The notes beneath the pieces are model-generated. The model was given only the letters and a program-made list of their open reading frames with translations. It had not been told where the DNA came from and did no database searches. From contig JAFWTY010000008.1 of assembly GCA_017518735.1 (NCBI GenBank), forward strand, positions 1-64,000: 64,000 bases of DNA, written 5' to 3'. The stretch comes from Lachnospiraceae bacterium. Lineage in GTDB: Bacteria > Bacillota > Clostridia > Lachnospirales > Lachnospiraceae. The translations under genes and the position numbers were made by a program. Shown piece after piece: positions 42,951 to 55,458 of this stretch. Positions within the stretch are counted from its first letter, which is position 1. Every line of letters starts with the position of its first letter.

Positions 42951-43892
42951 TTACACCGCCGCAAAAATATTCAGATACCTAATGTTTGTATCCTTTACGG
43001 AATCGTTGACGGAATAGGCGTGTTTTTCCAAATCATTGCAGCTTAATTCCGTCAGATTCTGCTTTCGAAGTTCTCCGATGATGACGGCAGCGGTCTCTTC
43101 AATGGCATTCCCCTTTTTTCTTGCCATATCGCCTTCATTTCCGGTAGAAATCAAATCTTCAAAAACAACCGCAAGTTCCGGTAGGATCTGCAGATCCTTC
43201 ATACCGCGAAACGCCCATTTATAGTAAGGTTTCAGCGCTCCGTTTAACGAATATACAACCTGAATTCCGCTTTGGACAAACTCAAAAACAGCAAGCTGAG
43301 CTGCACCGTAATCACCGCGTTTGATGCTGCGGAAGTAATTATACTGGCCGGCCTGCGCCATGGTGAGCAAATGTCCCGCAAGTTTCTTTCTGCGGATGTC
43401 CTCCGGCATATTTTGCAGCACTTCCCTGACAGCCGTCATTTTTCCGCTTCCGTCATAAAAAAGCCTGCCGTTCGTCACCTCCAATATCGAATACTCCGGA
43501 ATGCGAAGCCAGTCCATAAGAGACAGTTCTCCGCTCTCCGTTCCGAGCTTGTTTTTGAAAAAATCATTCATACGAATCACCCCGTGACGATTTCCGCCGA
43601 CGGGACTGACCATTGCTCTTTCAAAACCCTTAAATTCCTTCGGAAGCTTGGCATAGGCACGCTCCAGCTGGAATTCGCTTCTCGAATCCAGTTCTTCCTC
43701 TCCCGGAATAAAAATGCAAAAGCCCGGCTCGAAGTCATGATCCGTCGATACTTCGTCGTCATATCCGAAGCATTCCGAACCGCTTCCCACGAGGCCTACC
43801 GCGATTTTATCAAGCAGTCCTGGAAACTGTTCCCGAAGCATGCTCTCTCCGAACTCTTTATAATATTCTTCCGCCAGTTGCAATCCGTTCAT
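42951..43892 (-). CDS. DUF4037 protein (nucleotidyltransferase-like)
   Basis: 313 residues, AAGGAAAC before ATG. GLVGSGSECFGYDDEVSTDHDFEPGFCIF near 31-60 looks like a polymerase-beta-type nucleotidyltransferase motif (G-S-G/S, then D-H-D), as in DUF4037. The remainder is helical. It follows the TPR gene by 28 nt on the same strand, a frequent pairing in clostridia (as I recall). It may modify RNA, protein or small molecules; no substrate can be given. Confidence 0.8.
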   Translation of the reverse strand: MNGLQLAEEYYKEFGESMLREQFPGLLDKIAVGLVGSGSECFGYDDEVSTDHDFEPGFCIFIPGEEELDSRSEFQLERAYAKLPKEFKGFERAMVSPVGGNRHGVIRMNDFFKNKLGTESGELSLMDWLRIPEYSILEVTNGRLFYDGSGKMTAVREVLQNMPEDIRRKKLAGHLLTMAQAGQYNYFRSIKRGDYGAAQLAVFEFVQSGIQVVYSLNGALKPYYKWAFRGMKDLQILPELAVVFEDLISTGNEGDMARKKGNAIEETAAVIIGELRKQNLTELSCNDLEKHAYSVNDSVKDTNIRYLNIFAAV

Positions 43893-43920
43893 TTTGTTTC
43901 CTTTTCGATTCTTTTATAAA

Positions 43921-44691
43921 TCACAGCGTTTTCATGATTTCCGCGATTCGTTTTTCCAATGTTGCCTTGTAGAGAAATCTTCCGTAATAGCCGAAACTCG
44001 GAGCACATTTTTCCGCCACAAAGGCATAATATCCGTTTCTCGGAAGGGTCTCATCCTCAAGACAGTTCTCCGCCTTGTCCAAAAGCTCTCCGAATAAATT
44101 CTCCCAGTCTTCCAAAGATCGATTGCTGGAACAGTTTTCGTCACTGCGCATTTTGTCGTAGACGTCGGCGATGTTTAAATAGGTGATGGCACTTTCCAGA
44201 TTTCCGTTTTCCACTTTCTTCATAACGACAAGTGCTTTCTCGTAGGTGGCAAGCGCCTCCTCATATCGTCCTACATCTGTAAGCGAAAGGCCCATATTGT
44301 TATAAAGACCGCCGAGCCTTCCGTCGTCTTCCTTTAATTCTTTTTCATAGATTTCCTGCGCTTTTTCAAAAAGAGGAATCCCCTTTTCCGCCTGGCCGAA
44401 TGCCTTATATACGGTAGCGGAATTGATGTACGTGGTGGCCGCCGTAACGGTTCCCTCCATCTCGGTTCTTCCGATCAGACTCAGTGCGTTTTCCGCACAG
44501 TTGATAGCCTTCTCTTTTTCCCCGAGTTTCCGGTAAAGCCCCATGGATTCGTTGTAAAGGCTCAGTTCTCCGCGCAGGTTGTTGTTTGCTTTTGCATCCT
44601 CCAGCCAGTAGGAAAGCAGTTCCTTTGCTCCGTCAAAATCCTTTGTTTCCACCAGATGATCCAGTTTTGATAATATCCTTGAAAAATCCAT
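43921..44691 (-). CDS. Tetratricopeptide-repeat protein, partner of the DUF4037 protein
   Basis: 256 residues with about four TPR-like 34-residue units: LRGELSLYNESMGLYRKLGEKEKAI, ATTYINSATVYKAFGQAEKGIPLFEKAQ, GGLYNNMGLSLTDVGRYEEALATYEKAL and ESAITYLNIADVYDKM. Alternating amphipathic helices with small-residue positions conserved. Soluble. Lies between fbp (12 nt upstream stop) and the DUF4037 gene on one strand; likely a scaffold or substrate-recognition partner for the DUF4037 enzyme. Confidence 0.8.
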   Translation of the reverse strand: MDFSRILSKLDHLVETKDFDGAKELLSYWLEDAKANNNLRGELSLYNESMGLYRKLGEKEKAINCAENALSLIGRTEMEGTVTAATTYINSATVYKAFGQAEKGIPLFEKAQEIYEKELKEDDGRLGGLYNNMGLSLTDVGRYEEALATYEKALVVMKKVENGNLESAITYLNIADVYDKMRSDENCSSNRSLEDWENLFGELLDKAENCLEDETLPRNGYYAFVAEKCAPSFGYYGRFLYKATLEKRIAEIMKTL

Positions 44692-44703
44692 ACGCCAACC
44701 CTT

Positions 44704-46671
44704 TCATCCCTTCGGTTCAATGATACCGTTTCGATATGCGTTCAGAAGATCCGTCAGATCGCGGATTTCTTCCTTCAGACCCTTTCCGACATCGGTATCT
44801 TCCACATACATTCTTTTTTCAAAATTCTCTACGGTTAAGGTATCCGATACGATATCCGTTTCGCGGCGGATCGCATCATCCTTGCTTTCAAACTGCTCAT
44901 GTTCCACCAGCCACATGCCGTGAGAATCGATTGCAAGCGTGTATCCGGCGATGCCGGTTTTTGCGTGATATGCCTTGGAAAAACCGCCGTCGATCATCAA
45001 CACCTTTCCGCCGGCGCGAATCGGTGTCTGCCCCTTCTTCGTCTCCACCGGAACGTGTCCGTTGATGATGTGGGAATGAACTCCCGTAAGTCCGAACTCC
45101 TTCAAAATATCGGAAGCCACTTTTTCGTCATTCTCAATATAACGATAATATGCATCTTTCTTTTCCGCGTGCGTTTCTTTTTCTTCTATGAAGAGTCTCT
45201 CAAACGTCGTCATCTTACTACGTCCGTAGGACGGTGACTTCGGTCCGCACCAAAGATACCATAAGATATCTCCGCCCTTGGTTCTTTCCGGACTACCCAC
45301 CGGCGCATAGAACGCTTTTCTTGCATAGTCCTCGAGCATGTCATACATGGCCCGTCCGCAGGTTTCCTTTCCTCCTACCATCGAATGCTTGAACGTTGCA
45401 TCCTCGTTTAACGGAACACAGCCGTGATAGAGAAGGTTTCCGTTGTAAATACGGTAAAGAGAGCCTTTTTCATAGAGAAGACGAATGTGGTTTTTCAGTT
45501 TCTCGCTGTTGGTAAATCCGTAGATCAACTGCTTCATTACCTGGTCCTCTTCCGGACTCAGCTCATACGGATCTTCGGGATTTACGGTCGGAAAATCGCA
45601 GTCTAAAAGCGGATACTCTACACCTTCGATTCGTACGGTTTTCTTTGTATAATCAATCTTATCCAGGAGTCTCTGATTATCCATTTCAAAGTCCGGGTTG
45701 CGACCGATAATCTGTCCTTCGACCTTGAACTGAATCATCGTGATAGCCTTGTACATCTGGCTTTCGATTTTTGCCAGATCAAAAAACTCGCCGCGATTGT
45801 TCTCTTTTAAATGAAATCCGGATAAGTCCACGTTTTCATACTGCTTCATCGCAAAAGCGGCAAGCGGCAGAAGATTGATTCCGTAACCGTCCTCGATTAC
45901 CCCTAAGTTGCCGTAACGCACAGACATGCGAATGACGTTCGCAATGCAGGCAGGATTCCCGCAGGCTGCGCCCATCCAGACAACGTCATGGTTTCCCCAG
46001 ACAACATCCACGGAATGATATTCACAAAGCTTATCCATGATGATGTGCGGTCCCGGACCTCTGTCGTAAATATCTCCGACGATATGCAGATGATCCACCA
46101 CCAGACGCTGGATCAGATTGCAAAGCGTGATGATTACGGAATCCGCCACACCGACATCCACGATGGAACGAAGGATTTCCTCATAATAACGTTCCTTATC
46201 GTAGATTTCTTCTTTTTCCGTAATCAGTTCCTCTACGACATAACGGTACTCTTCCGGAATGGCGCGACGCACCTTGGAACGCGTGTATTTGGAGGAAACG
46301 CGTTTTACCACATCCACCAGATACTGCAGAGTTTCCATGCACCAGTCGTCCCAGTCATCCGCCTCCACACTCTCTTTTAAAAGCTCCAGTTTTTCTTTGG
46401 GATAATAAATCAAGGTAGTGAGCATTTTCTTGTAGGCATCGTCTTTCTTGGATCCGATTACCGCCTCGACCTTTCGTCTGACCGTACCGGAACCGTTTTT
46501 CAGAACATGCAGAAACTGCTCATCCTCTCCGTGAATATCGGTTAAGAAATGCTCTGTCCCCTTCGGCAGTGCAAGAATCGCCTGCAGATTGATGATTTCC
46601 GTCGCAGCAGACTGCTCCGTCGGAAAACGCTTGGACAGAAGCTTCAGATATTTTTGATGATTTTCTTCCAT
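44704..46671 (-). CDS. fbp: Fructose-1,6-bisphosphatase, class III
   Basis: 655 residues from the ATG at 46671 (GGGGAG upstream). Metallophosphatase core: TDIHGEDEQF near 41, then HIVGDIYDRGPGPH and WGNHDVVWMGA, the D..GD..D...GNHD pattern; later GKVLMIDGGFSKAYHAKTG. The length and motif order are those of the Firmicute class III enzymes (Bacillus Fbp). Fructose-1,6-bisphosphate to fructose-6-phosphate, gluconeogenesis. Follows the Smr gene by 33 nt on the same strand, and precedes the TPR gene. Confidence 0.96.
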   Translation of the reverse strand: MEENHQKYLKLLSKRFPTEQSAATEIINLQAILALPKGTEHFLTDIHGEDEQFLHVLKNGSGTVRRKVEAVIGSKKDDAYKKMLTTLIYYPKEKLELLKESVEADDWDDWCMETLQYLVDVVKRVSSKYTRSKVRRAIPEEYRYVVEELITEKEEIYDKERYYEEILRSIVDVGVADSVIITLCNLIQRLVVDHLHIVGDIYDRGPGPHIIMDKLCEYHSVDVVWGNHDVVWMGAACGNPACIANVIRMSVRYGNLGVIEDGYGINLLPLAAFAMKQYENVDLSGFHLKENNRGEFFDLAKIESQMYKAITMIQFKVEGQIIGRNPDFEMDNQRLLDKIDYTKKTVRIEGVEYPLLDCDFPTVNPEDPYELSPEEDQVMKQLIYGFTNSEKLKNHIRLLYEKGSLYRIYNGNLLYHGCVPLNEDATFKHSMVGGKETCGRAMYDMLEDYARKAFYAPVGSPERTKGGDILWYLWCGPKSPSYGRSKMTTFERLFIEEKETHAEKKDAYYRYIENDEKVASDILKEFGLTGVHSHIINGHVPVETKKGQTPIRAGGKVLMIDGGFSKAYHAKTGIAGYTLAIDSHGMWLVEHEQFESKDDAIRRETDIVSDTLTVENFEKRMYVEDTDVGKGLKEEIRDLTDLLNAYRNGIIEPKG

Positions 46672-46704
46672 AACTCTCCCCCACAAAAATGTTAACCCGT
46701 AAAT

Positions 46705-46953
46705 CTATCGTAATACCAACTCTGTAATTCCCTCATTGTCGCCATTTTGAATGCTTTTGATTTTCGGTTCGAGCCCGTAACCAAACTCTCTGCGAATCAT
46801 TTCCTTAATTCTGGTTCCGCCGTGATACCCGTGAATACAGCGAATCCGGTACACTCCGCTGCCGGCTTCCTTTACTGCTTTTTCAATTCGGTATCTTGCC
46901 TCCTCACTGCTAAGCCCGTGAAGATCCAGTTCGATAATCGCTCTTAAATCCAT
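46705..46953 (-). CDS. Smr-domain protein
   Basis: 82 residues from the ATG at 46953 (AAGGAG 6 nt upstream). Consists of a single Smr domain: IIELDLHGLSSEEARYRIEKAV, then YRIRCIHGYHGGTRIKEMI with the two catalytic-type His (DLHG and IHGxxxG). Standalone Smr domains are DNA/RNA-nicking or recycling factors in MutS2-type proteins. The HGYHGGTxIKxMI motif is intact. Possibly co-transcribed with fbp. Confidence 0.85.
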   Translation of the reverse strand: MDLRAIIELDLHGLSSEEARYRIEKAVKEAGSGVYRIRCIHGYHGGTRIKEMIRREFGYGLEPKIKSIQNGDNEGITELVLR

Positions 46954-47123
46954 ACGTTTCTCCTTCAAAACAGGCAGAAAAATTACTCTTTTATTGTATC
47001 AAAAAAATTGTCTGTATAAAACAAAAAATACGCAAACCACATATAAACGATACATCCATGGATTATAATCGGTATATACAGATCTGTAAGATGTCCTGAC
47101 CGTTTGGGGACAAAAGGAGAACA

Positions 47124-47813
47124 ATGGCAAAACAAATTTTACTGGTGGAAGACGATGATAAAATCCGCGGAATCATTCGCGACTATTTCACGGCTAAATC
47201 GGAAGGCGATTTTGAAATTCTGGAAGCCGTAAGCGGAGAAGAAGGACTGCATATGGCCACGGAAGAATCTTACGATATCGTCCTTTTAGACGTGATGCTT
47301 CCCGGCATCGACGGTTTTTCCCTATGCAGGAGCATTCGGAAAACCTCCGACGTTCCAATCCTGTTTCTTACCGCAAGAACCAGGGAAGAAGACCGTCTCT
47401 ACGGATATGAACTCGGCTGTGACGACTACATTTGTAAGCCGTTTTCATTTGCGGAGCTGTATGCAAAGGTCAACGCGCTTCTCCGCCGGACAAAGAAAGC
47501 ACCTTCGGAAGATCTGGTCTGCGGACCGATTACCTTAAATCCGATGTCCCTGGTTCTTAAAGTGGACGGAAACGAAATCGAACTTCCGACAAAAGAATTC
47601 GAAATTTTAAGCTATTTTATGCAGCACAAAGGCTGGACAGTCAGCCGTGAGACACTTCTTACGAGAATCTGGGGAGACTATGCTTACGTGGAAACCCGCG
47701 TTGTGGACAACCACGTAAAGAATTTAAGAAAAGCCCTGGGCCCCGCCGGCGAACTAATTAAGACGGTAATCGGAAGAGGATATAAACTGACGGATCCTTC
47801 CGATATCGCCTGA
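47124..47813 (+). CDS. OmpR-family response regulator
   Basis: 229 residues; AAGGAG 7 nt before ATG. Receiver domain: EDDDK at the N-terminus, phospho-acceptor D56 in IVLLDVMLPGIDG, T in LTARTRE, K in ICKPFSFAEL. Winged-helix DNA-binding domain: LPTKEFEILSYFMQHKGWTVSRETLLTRIWGDY and RVVDNHVKNLRKALG. Upstream TATAAT-like box at 47064-47069. Forms a pair with the histidine kinase 35 nt downstream. Confidence 0.95.
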   Translation: MAKQILLVEDDDKIRGIIRDYFTAKSEGDFEILEAVSGEEGLHMATEESYDIVLLDVMLPGIDGFSLCRSIRKTSDVPILFLTARTREEDRLYGYELGCDDYICKPFSFAELYAKVNALLRRTKKAPSEDLVCGPITLNPMSLVLKVDGNEIELPTKEFEILSYFMQHKGWTVSRETLLTRIWGDYAYVETRVVDNHVKNLRKALGPAGELIKTVIGRGYKLTDPSDIA

Positions 47814-47848
47814 TTCCTTTGACTCTGCATACTACAGGAGACAGAAAA

Positions 47849-49642
47849 ATGAAAAAGAATATCACAAATTACAAATTAAAAAAGCCGAAAAGCACAGCCT
47901 TCGTATTGCTTGTCTGGCTGATTGCCTTCAGTGCATTCTATGCGCTTTGTGCCTTTCTCTTTTTAACGAACGACTACGCAACATGGCGCTCATCCTACAT
48001 CAGCACCGTGGAAAGGACGGCATATTCCAATATTCAAAGATTCCAACAGCTGGCCGAATTACCCGCATCATATAACCCGCTTAACAATTTTTCCCAGGTT
48101 CTCGGTTCGGATGTACATCGATTGGGGGAGACTGCAGATGTGTATGTCCGCGTAACCGACCGCACAACAGGAAAGCAGATTGCCGATTCCGGAAAACGGA
48201 TTTATCTGGTTCTTCCGAATGAAGATGTCGATCCCAACCAGGATGATCCGTCCATGTTAAATATCGTTTATACCTGCGATTCAAGAGAGATCATGGAGTG
48301 GATGGAGCGAACGGAGGCTGCCGGCATCAATTCGCGCGCCGAATATATAAATGACCAGTGCCATATTGTATTTCGTCTGAAGGATTATGAACTTGGAGAT
48401 GACGGCTCCTTCCTCCCGAAACAAATCATCGCCTCTGATGTGAATGTTACAACCGGGCAGGAAAGACTAATCGGAGTTTTTACCTACCCGAAAGAAACAA
48501 AAACCGTCGACGAATCGACCTGGGTATCCATGTCCGATCCCGATCCCTACCTTTATATCTTGGGCGGAAATCTGACTGCAGACGATTTTCCTCTTTGGGA
48601 CGGCAAATCACTTCCTGATACCGGTTATAATGTTTCCCGTTCGGAATCTCATACCTATCAGTACGGAACAGAAATAAACGAGGCCAAATATTACAGCAAA
48701 TCCTTTTGGAAAGGAGACTTTGTCTACATCCGAAACCTCCCCTTCGTTGTTTCCATTCCGGGAGAAAACTCTTTCGAATCTGCCACCATTGTATTTGCGA
48801 ATGAAAATGGGCAAGTCAGTGTTATATCAGATGCTGCATCCCGGAATCTTGTTTTAGAATTCTATTATAAATCCAATTACCGCGAAGAAAGAATGAACGG
48901 ACTGCTTTTCCGGGGGCTGATTTATTACCTTCCTCTCCTAATAATCTCCTCCATTATCGTTACCTTAATCCACAGAAGGAAGGTCGTAAAATACGAAAAA
49001 GAATCCTTCCGCAGAACGTTGACGGACTCGATGTCCCATGATTTAAAATCGCCTCTTACCGCTCTTCGCGGCTATGCGGAAAGCTTAAAGGAAAACTTAA
49101 ACACGGAGAAAAAAGAAGAATACGCAGATGCCATTCTGGATAGTTCCGAATATATGGATCGTCTGATCTCAGGGAATATGGAACTTTTGAAGCTCGAGGA
49201 CATGGGGGCGATCCGAAACAAAGAAGACGTGGATTTGGTAAAAGTGGCGGAAGAACTGTTTGAAAAATACAAACCCGCCCTGAACGAGAAAGGAATTACC
49301 CTTATCATTACCGGAAATTTCCAAAGAAAAGCAAACAAAGAACTGATTACTTCTGCTTTGGAAAACTTAGTTTCCAATACCGTAAAATATACCTCCGAAA
49401 ACGGCTCAATTACCCTGCTCGGAACAAAAAATACCCTGACCCTTTCCAATTCCGCGATTTCGATTCCCGACAGAAAACCTGAAGAATTATGGGAGTCCTT
49501 TGTCAAAGGAGACGATTCCAGGTCAGGCGAAAATGGAAGTGGTCTCGGGCTTGCCATAGCGAAACGGATTTTTGACAAACATAAGATCAAATCAAAAATC
49601 AAATACGGGGCAAACAATCTGTTTTGTGTGGAACTGGCTTAA
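47849..49642 (+). CDS. Sensor histidine kinase with large extracytoplasmic domain
   Basis: 597 residues from the ATG at 47849 (AGGAG upstream). TM1 about 15-36, an outside domain of about 300 residues, TM2 about 345-365, then HisKA with SMSHDLKSPLTALRGY (H397), N box NLVSNTVKYT, and GENGSGLGLAIAKRIF. No HAMP domain between TM2 and HisKA. The G1/G2 boxes are somewhat degenerate (SISIPDRKPEELWESF). The outside region does not match a domain I recognise, so the signal is unknown. Confidence 0.93.
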   Translation: MKKNITNYKLKKPKSTAFVLLVWLIAFSAFYALCAFLFLTNDYATWRSSYISTVERTAYSNIQRFQQLAELPASYNPLNNFSQVLGSDVHRLGETADVYVRVTDRTTGKQIADSGKRIYLVLPNEDVDPNQDDPSMLNIVYTCDSREIMEWMERTEAAGINSRAEYINDQCHIVFRLKDYELGDDGSFLPKQIIASDVNVTTGQERLIGVFTYPKETKTVDESTWVSMSDPDPYLYILGGNLTADDFPLWDGKSLPDTGYNVSRSESHTYQYGTEINEAKYYSKSFWKGDFVYIRNLPFVVSIPGENSFESATIVFANENGQVSVISDAASRNLVLEFYYKSNYREERMNGLLFRGLIYYLPLLIISSIIVTLIHRRKVVKYEKESFRRTLTDSMSHDLKSPLTALRGYAESLKENLNTEKKEEYADAILDSSEYMDRLISGNMELLKLEDMGAIRNKEDVDLVKVAEELFEKYKPALNEKGITLIITGNFQRKANKELITSALENLVSNTVKYTSENGSITLLGTKNTLTLSNSAISIPDRKPEELWESFVKGDDSRSGENGSGLGLAIAKRIFDKHKIKSKIKYGANNLFCVELA

Positions 49643-49712
49643 TCGCGCTGCAAACTTAAACGTAAAGACTAATAAAGCCCATTCAAATCCCATTTGACCG
49701 GATAACGACTAT

Positions 49713-49745
49713 AAAAAACTTCCCTCCTAATGAGGGAAGTTTTTC
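49713..49745. terminator. Bidirectional terminator between the kinase gene and atpC
   Basis: ACTTCCCTC / GAGGGAAGT stem with 5-nt loop, A-run before and T-run after; ends both the two-component operon and the atp operon. Confidence 0.88.
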
Positions 49746-49762
49746 ATATCTCATATCTCTTA

Positions 49763-50170
49763 TTATTTCAAAACTTCGAGTCGGCAGATTGCCTTCTTCA
49801 ATGCTACGGTTGCACGGTCTACGTCGAAGCCTTCCTTGCCCTTGTGCGCCAGACGAATCTCGGCTCTTTCCTTGGCTGCCTCGGCACGCTTTGCATCGAT
49901 TTCCGACGGCCATTCCACGATTTCCGCAAGGATGGTAACGCGGTTCGGCAGGATTTCCGCAAAACCCGCATGCAGCGCGGCATTTCGGGGGCCTTCCTCC
50001 GTCGTAATCGTAAGGATTCCGGGATCCACGATGACGGTCAGCGGAATATGCCCTTTCAGGACACCGATTTCTCCTTCGGTGGTGTTGAATTCCACCATCG
50101 TAACCGGTCCCTCAAAAAACACACGCTCCGGTGTTATCACTTTTAAATCAAACAGACTGCTTTCTGCCAT
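49763..50170 (-). CDS. atpC: ATP synthase F1 epsilon subunit
   Basis: 135 residues. Beta-sandwich start FDLKVITPERVFFEGPVTMVEFNTTEGEIGVLKGHIPLTVIVDPGIL; C-terminal helices RAEAAKERAEIRLAHKG. Last gene of the leftward operon, 9 nt after atpD. Inhibits and couples F1 rotation. Confidence 0.95.
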   Translation of the reverse strand: MAESSLFDLKVITPERVFFEGPVTMVEFNTTEGEIGVLKGHIPLTVIVDPGILTITTEEGPRNAALHAGFAEILPNRVTILAEIVEWPSEIDAKRAEAAKERAEIRLAHKGKEGFDVDRATVALKKAICRLEVLK

Positions 50171-50179
50171 AAGTCTCTC

Positions 50180-52469
<2,290 letters not shown>

Positions 52470-52498
52470 ATCTTACCCTCTGGGATGTTTATGCTTTC

Positions 52499-54001
52499 TT
52501 AAAAATTCTTCTTAAAGTCTTCGATTGCAGCAATCAACTTCTGTTCCGTCTCATCGCTGATCTGCTTCTCTTCACGGATTGCCTGCGGAATTTCGGGATA
52601 TTTGGTATCCAAAAATTCAAACAATTCCGTTTCGAATCTGGTAATATCACCTACCGCAACATCCAGTAAGTACTTTCTGGTAGCCGCAAAAATGATGATA
52701 ACCTGATATTCTACAGCCATCGGCTTATACTGAGGCTGCTTTAAGATTTCCTTGATTCTTTCGCCCTGTGCAAGTTTTTCCTTGGTGGCATCGTCAAGTT
52801 CGGAACCGAACTGAGCGAATGCTGCAAGTTCTCTGTACTGTGCAAGTTCGACACGAATCGGAGCCGCAATCTTTTTCATTGCCTTAATCTGTGCCGCACC
52901 ACCCACACGGGATACGGAAAGACCTGCATTGATTGCGGGACGGAAACCTGCGTTGAACATTTCGGTTTCCAGATAAATCTGTCCGTCGGTAATGGAAATA
53001 ACGTTGGTCGGAATGTACGCGGAAACGTCGCCTGCCTGGGTTTCGATAATCGGAAGTGCCGTTAAGGATCCTCCGCCGTATTCCTCGCTCATTCTTACCG
53101 CACGCTCCAGCAGTCTGGAGTGCAGATAGAATACATCACCGGGATATGCCTCACGTCCGGGCGGACGACGAAGCAGCAGGGACAGGGTACGGTATGCGGT
53201 TGCATGCTTGGACAAGTCATCGTAGATTACGAGTACGTCCTCTCCGTTCTCCATCCATTCCTCTCCGATTGCACATCCTGCATACGGAGCAATATACTGA
53301 AGCGGTGCCAGTTCGGATGCGGTGGAAGCAACCACCGTGGTATAGCTCATAGCACCGAATTCTTCCAATGTCTTTACAATCGAAGCAACAGTAGAAGCCT
53401 TCTGTCCGATGGCAACATAGATGCACTTAACACCCTGTCCCTTCTGATTGATGATGGTATCGATTGCGATCGCAGTTTTACCGGTCTGACGGTCGCCGAT
53501 GATAAGTTCACGCTGTCCGCGTCCGATGGGCACCATGGAGTCAATCGCCTTAATACCGGTCTGAAGCGGAGTATCTACGCTCTTTCTGGTAATAACGCCT
53601 GCTGCCACACGCTCAATCTGACGATGTTTCGTGGTCGCGATGGGTCCTTTTCCATCAATCGGCTGTCCCAATGCATTGACTACACGTCCGAGCATTTCAT
53701 CGCCTACGGGAACCTCAACCACACGGCCGGTGGTTTTCACCGTATCGCCTTCGGAAATGTTTTTCTGGTTTCCGAGAAGTACGGCACCGACGTTATCTTC
53801 CTCGAGGTTCATAACCATGCCGTATACTTCGCCGGGGAACTCCAAAAGCTCACCCTGCATGGCCTTCTCAAGTCCGTGGATACGCACGATTCCGTCCGCA
53901 ACCTGAATTACGGTACCGACATCGGATACTTCCATGCGGTCTTTGTACCGTGCAATCTGCTCTTTGATGACCGAACTGATCTCTTCCGGTTTTAAATTCA
54001 T
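52499..54001 (-). CDS. atpA: ATP synthase F1 alpha subunit
   Basis: 500 residues. Walker [32 protein letters not shown], and [13 protein letters not shown]; ends DFKKNF. N-terminal [17 protein letters not shown] is typical. Non-catalytic nucleotide site. 24 nt downstream of atpH. Confidence 0.98.
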   Translation of the reverse strand: MNLKPEEISSVIKEQIARYKDRMEVSDVGTVIQVADGIVRIHGLEKAMQGELLEFPGEVYGMVMNLEEDNVGAVLLGNQKNISEGDTVKTTGRVVEVPVGDEMLGRVVNALGQPIDGKGPIATTKHRQIERVAAGVITRKSVDTPLQTGIKAIDSMVPIGRGQRELIIGDRQTGKTAIAIDTIINQKGQGVKCIYVAIGQKASTVASIVKTLEEFGAMSYTTVVASTASELAPLQYIAPYAGCAIGEEWMENGEDVLVIYDDLSKHATAYRTLSLLLRRPPGREAYPGDVFYLHSRLLERAVRMSEEYGGGSLTALPIIETQAGDVSAYIPTNVISITDGQIYLETEMFNAGFRPAINAGLSVSRVGGAAQIKAMKKIAAPIRVELAQYRELAAFAQFGSELDDATKEKLAQGERIKEILKQPQYKPMAVEYQVIIIFAATRKYLLDVAVGDITRFETELFEFLDTKYPEIPQAIREEKQISDETEQKLIAAIEDFKKNF

Positions 54002-54025
54002 GGATCTGTCACCTTTCTTTTATAA

Positions 54026-54583
54026 TCACTGCTGTGCACTAAGAAGCACACTGTGTAACTCCCGTTCCATATTTTCAAGGCGGGTTTTGATACTGGAATC
54101 CACCACTCTGTCGCGGATACGGATTACCATACCGCCGATTAAAGATTCATCAACGGAATAGATTACATCCAGTTTCCGATACTTCGTGCCGGATAATATT
54201 TTATCGTGGATTTCTTTCTTCTTTTCGTCCTTCAAAGGAAATGCCGTCGTGACAAATGCGGTTCCGATTCCCTCATCCTCACGGATTCTTTCGGAAAAAT
54301 AGTCAAGTACACCGTTTACCTCACCGTAACGGCCCTTTTCCGCCAGCACGCAGAGAAACGAAGTAAGATCATCGCTTATTCTGTTTTCAAAAATCCTCTG
54401 AAGAAGGTCAATCTTCTCTTCTTTGGACACACGGGGATTCGCCATCACCTCGGCAAGTTCCGGATTGTCTTCGAGAACTTTCTTCAGTGCGGTTACTTCT
54501 TCGAGCATTGCGCCTTCGGATTTTTTCTCCTTCGCAAGCTCGTAAAGGGCTTCCCCGTAAGTTTTGGAAACTAGCTTAGCCAT
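54026..54583 (-). CDS. atpH: ATP synthase delta subunit
   Basis: 185 residues. Family markers: VSKTYGEALYELA, LKKVLEDNPELAEVMANPRVSKEEKIDLLQRIF and the C-terminal GGMVIRIRDRVVDSSIKTRLENMERELHSVL. Overlaps the atpF end by 13 nt. Connects F1 to the peripheral stalk. Confidence 0.95.
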   Translation of the reverse strand: MAKLVSKTYGEALYELAKEKKSEGAMLEEVTALKKVLEDNPELAEVMANPRVSKEEKIDLLQRIFENRISDDLTSFLCVLAEKGRYGEVNGVLDYFSERIREDEGIGTAFVTTAFPLKDEKKKEIHDKILSGTKYRKLDVIYSVDESLIGGMVIRIRDRVVDSSIKTRLENMERELHSVLLSAQQ

Positions 54584-55137
54584 GTATCCTCACCCATTTC
54601 CTTTAACGTATCATCAAGAAGTTTATTCTGTGTTTCCTCGTCAATGGAAGACGCAACCAGTTTTCCGGCCATAGCACCGGCAACGGTAACGATTTCTTCC
54701 TTTACCTCGTTGGCAATCTTCTGCTTGGTAAGATCCGCTTCACGGTTTGCGTTATCGACAATTCTGCCGGCTTCCGCCATGGCATCCTGAACGATACGCT
54801 CTTCGTTGGCGCGGGCTTTTTTCCTTGCATCTGCAAGAATTTCTTCCACCTCGGAGTCTACATTCTTTAATTTTTCTTCATACTCCTTCTTTAAGCGCTC
54901 CGCTTCATACTTATCTTTTTTGGCTGCTTCGATATTGTCCGCAATGCCCTTCTTTCTCTTCTCCAGAAACTTTCTGGCGGGTTTAAAGAAGAATATTGAG
55001 CCGACTAAAAACAGCACAAAAACAGCGATCAGAGTAAGAATCGAATCGTGCAGAAGCTGGAAGTCCAAATCGAAGAGTCTTGTCCACCCTCCTTCGCCTT
55101 CCAAAAGTATGGAGTTCATGCCTAATAATGCATTCAC
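54571..55137 (-). CDS. atpF: ATP synthase F0 b subunit
   Basis: 188 residues from a GTG start with AGGGAG 8 nt upstream; an ATG six codons inside is possible. One membrane helix (about 30-52, LTLIAVFVLFLVGSIFFF) and a long amphipathic coiled coil (KRKKGIADNIEAAKKDKYEAERLKKEYEEKL...). Forms the peripheral stator stalk. Overlaps atpH. Confidence 0.95.
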   Translation of the reverse strand: MNALLGMNSILLEGEGGWTRLFDLDFQLLHDSILTLIAVFVLFLVGSIFFFKPARKFLEKRKKGIADNIEAAKKDKYEAERLKKEYEEKLKNVDSEVEEILADARKKARANEERIVQDAMAEAGRIVDNANREADLTKQKIANEVKEEIVTVAGAMAGKLVASSIDEETQNKLLDDTLKEMGEDTWLS

Positions 55138-55155
55138 GCCCTAATCTCCCTTTTA

Positions 55156-55458
<303 letters not shown>

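Noticed and set aside
43272..43919. Plus-strand 215-codon frame
   Set aside because: Antisense to the DUF4037 gene, whose motifs are clear.
53120..53995. Plus-strand 291-codon frame opposite atpA
   Set aside because: Shadow of a conserved gene; reads as low-complexity, no domain.
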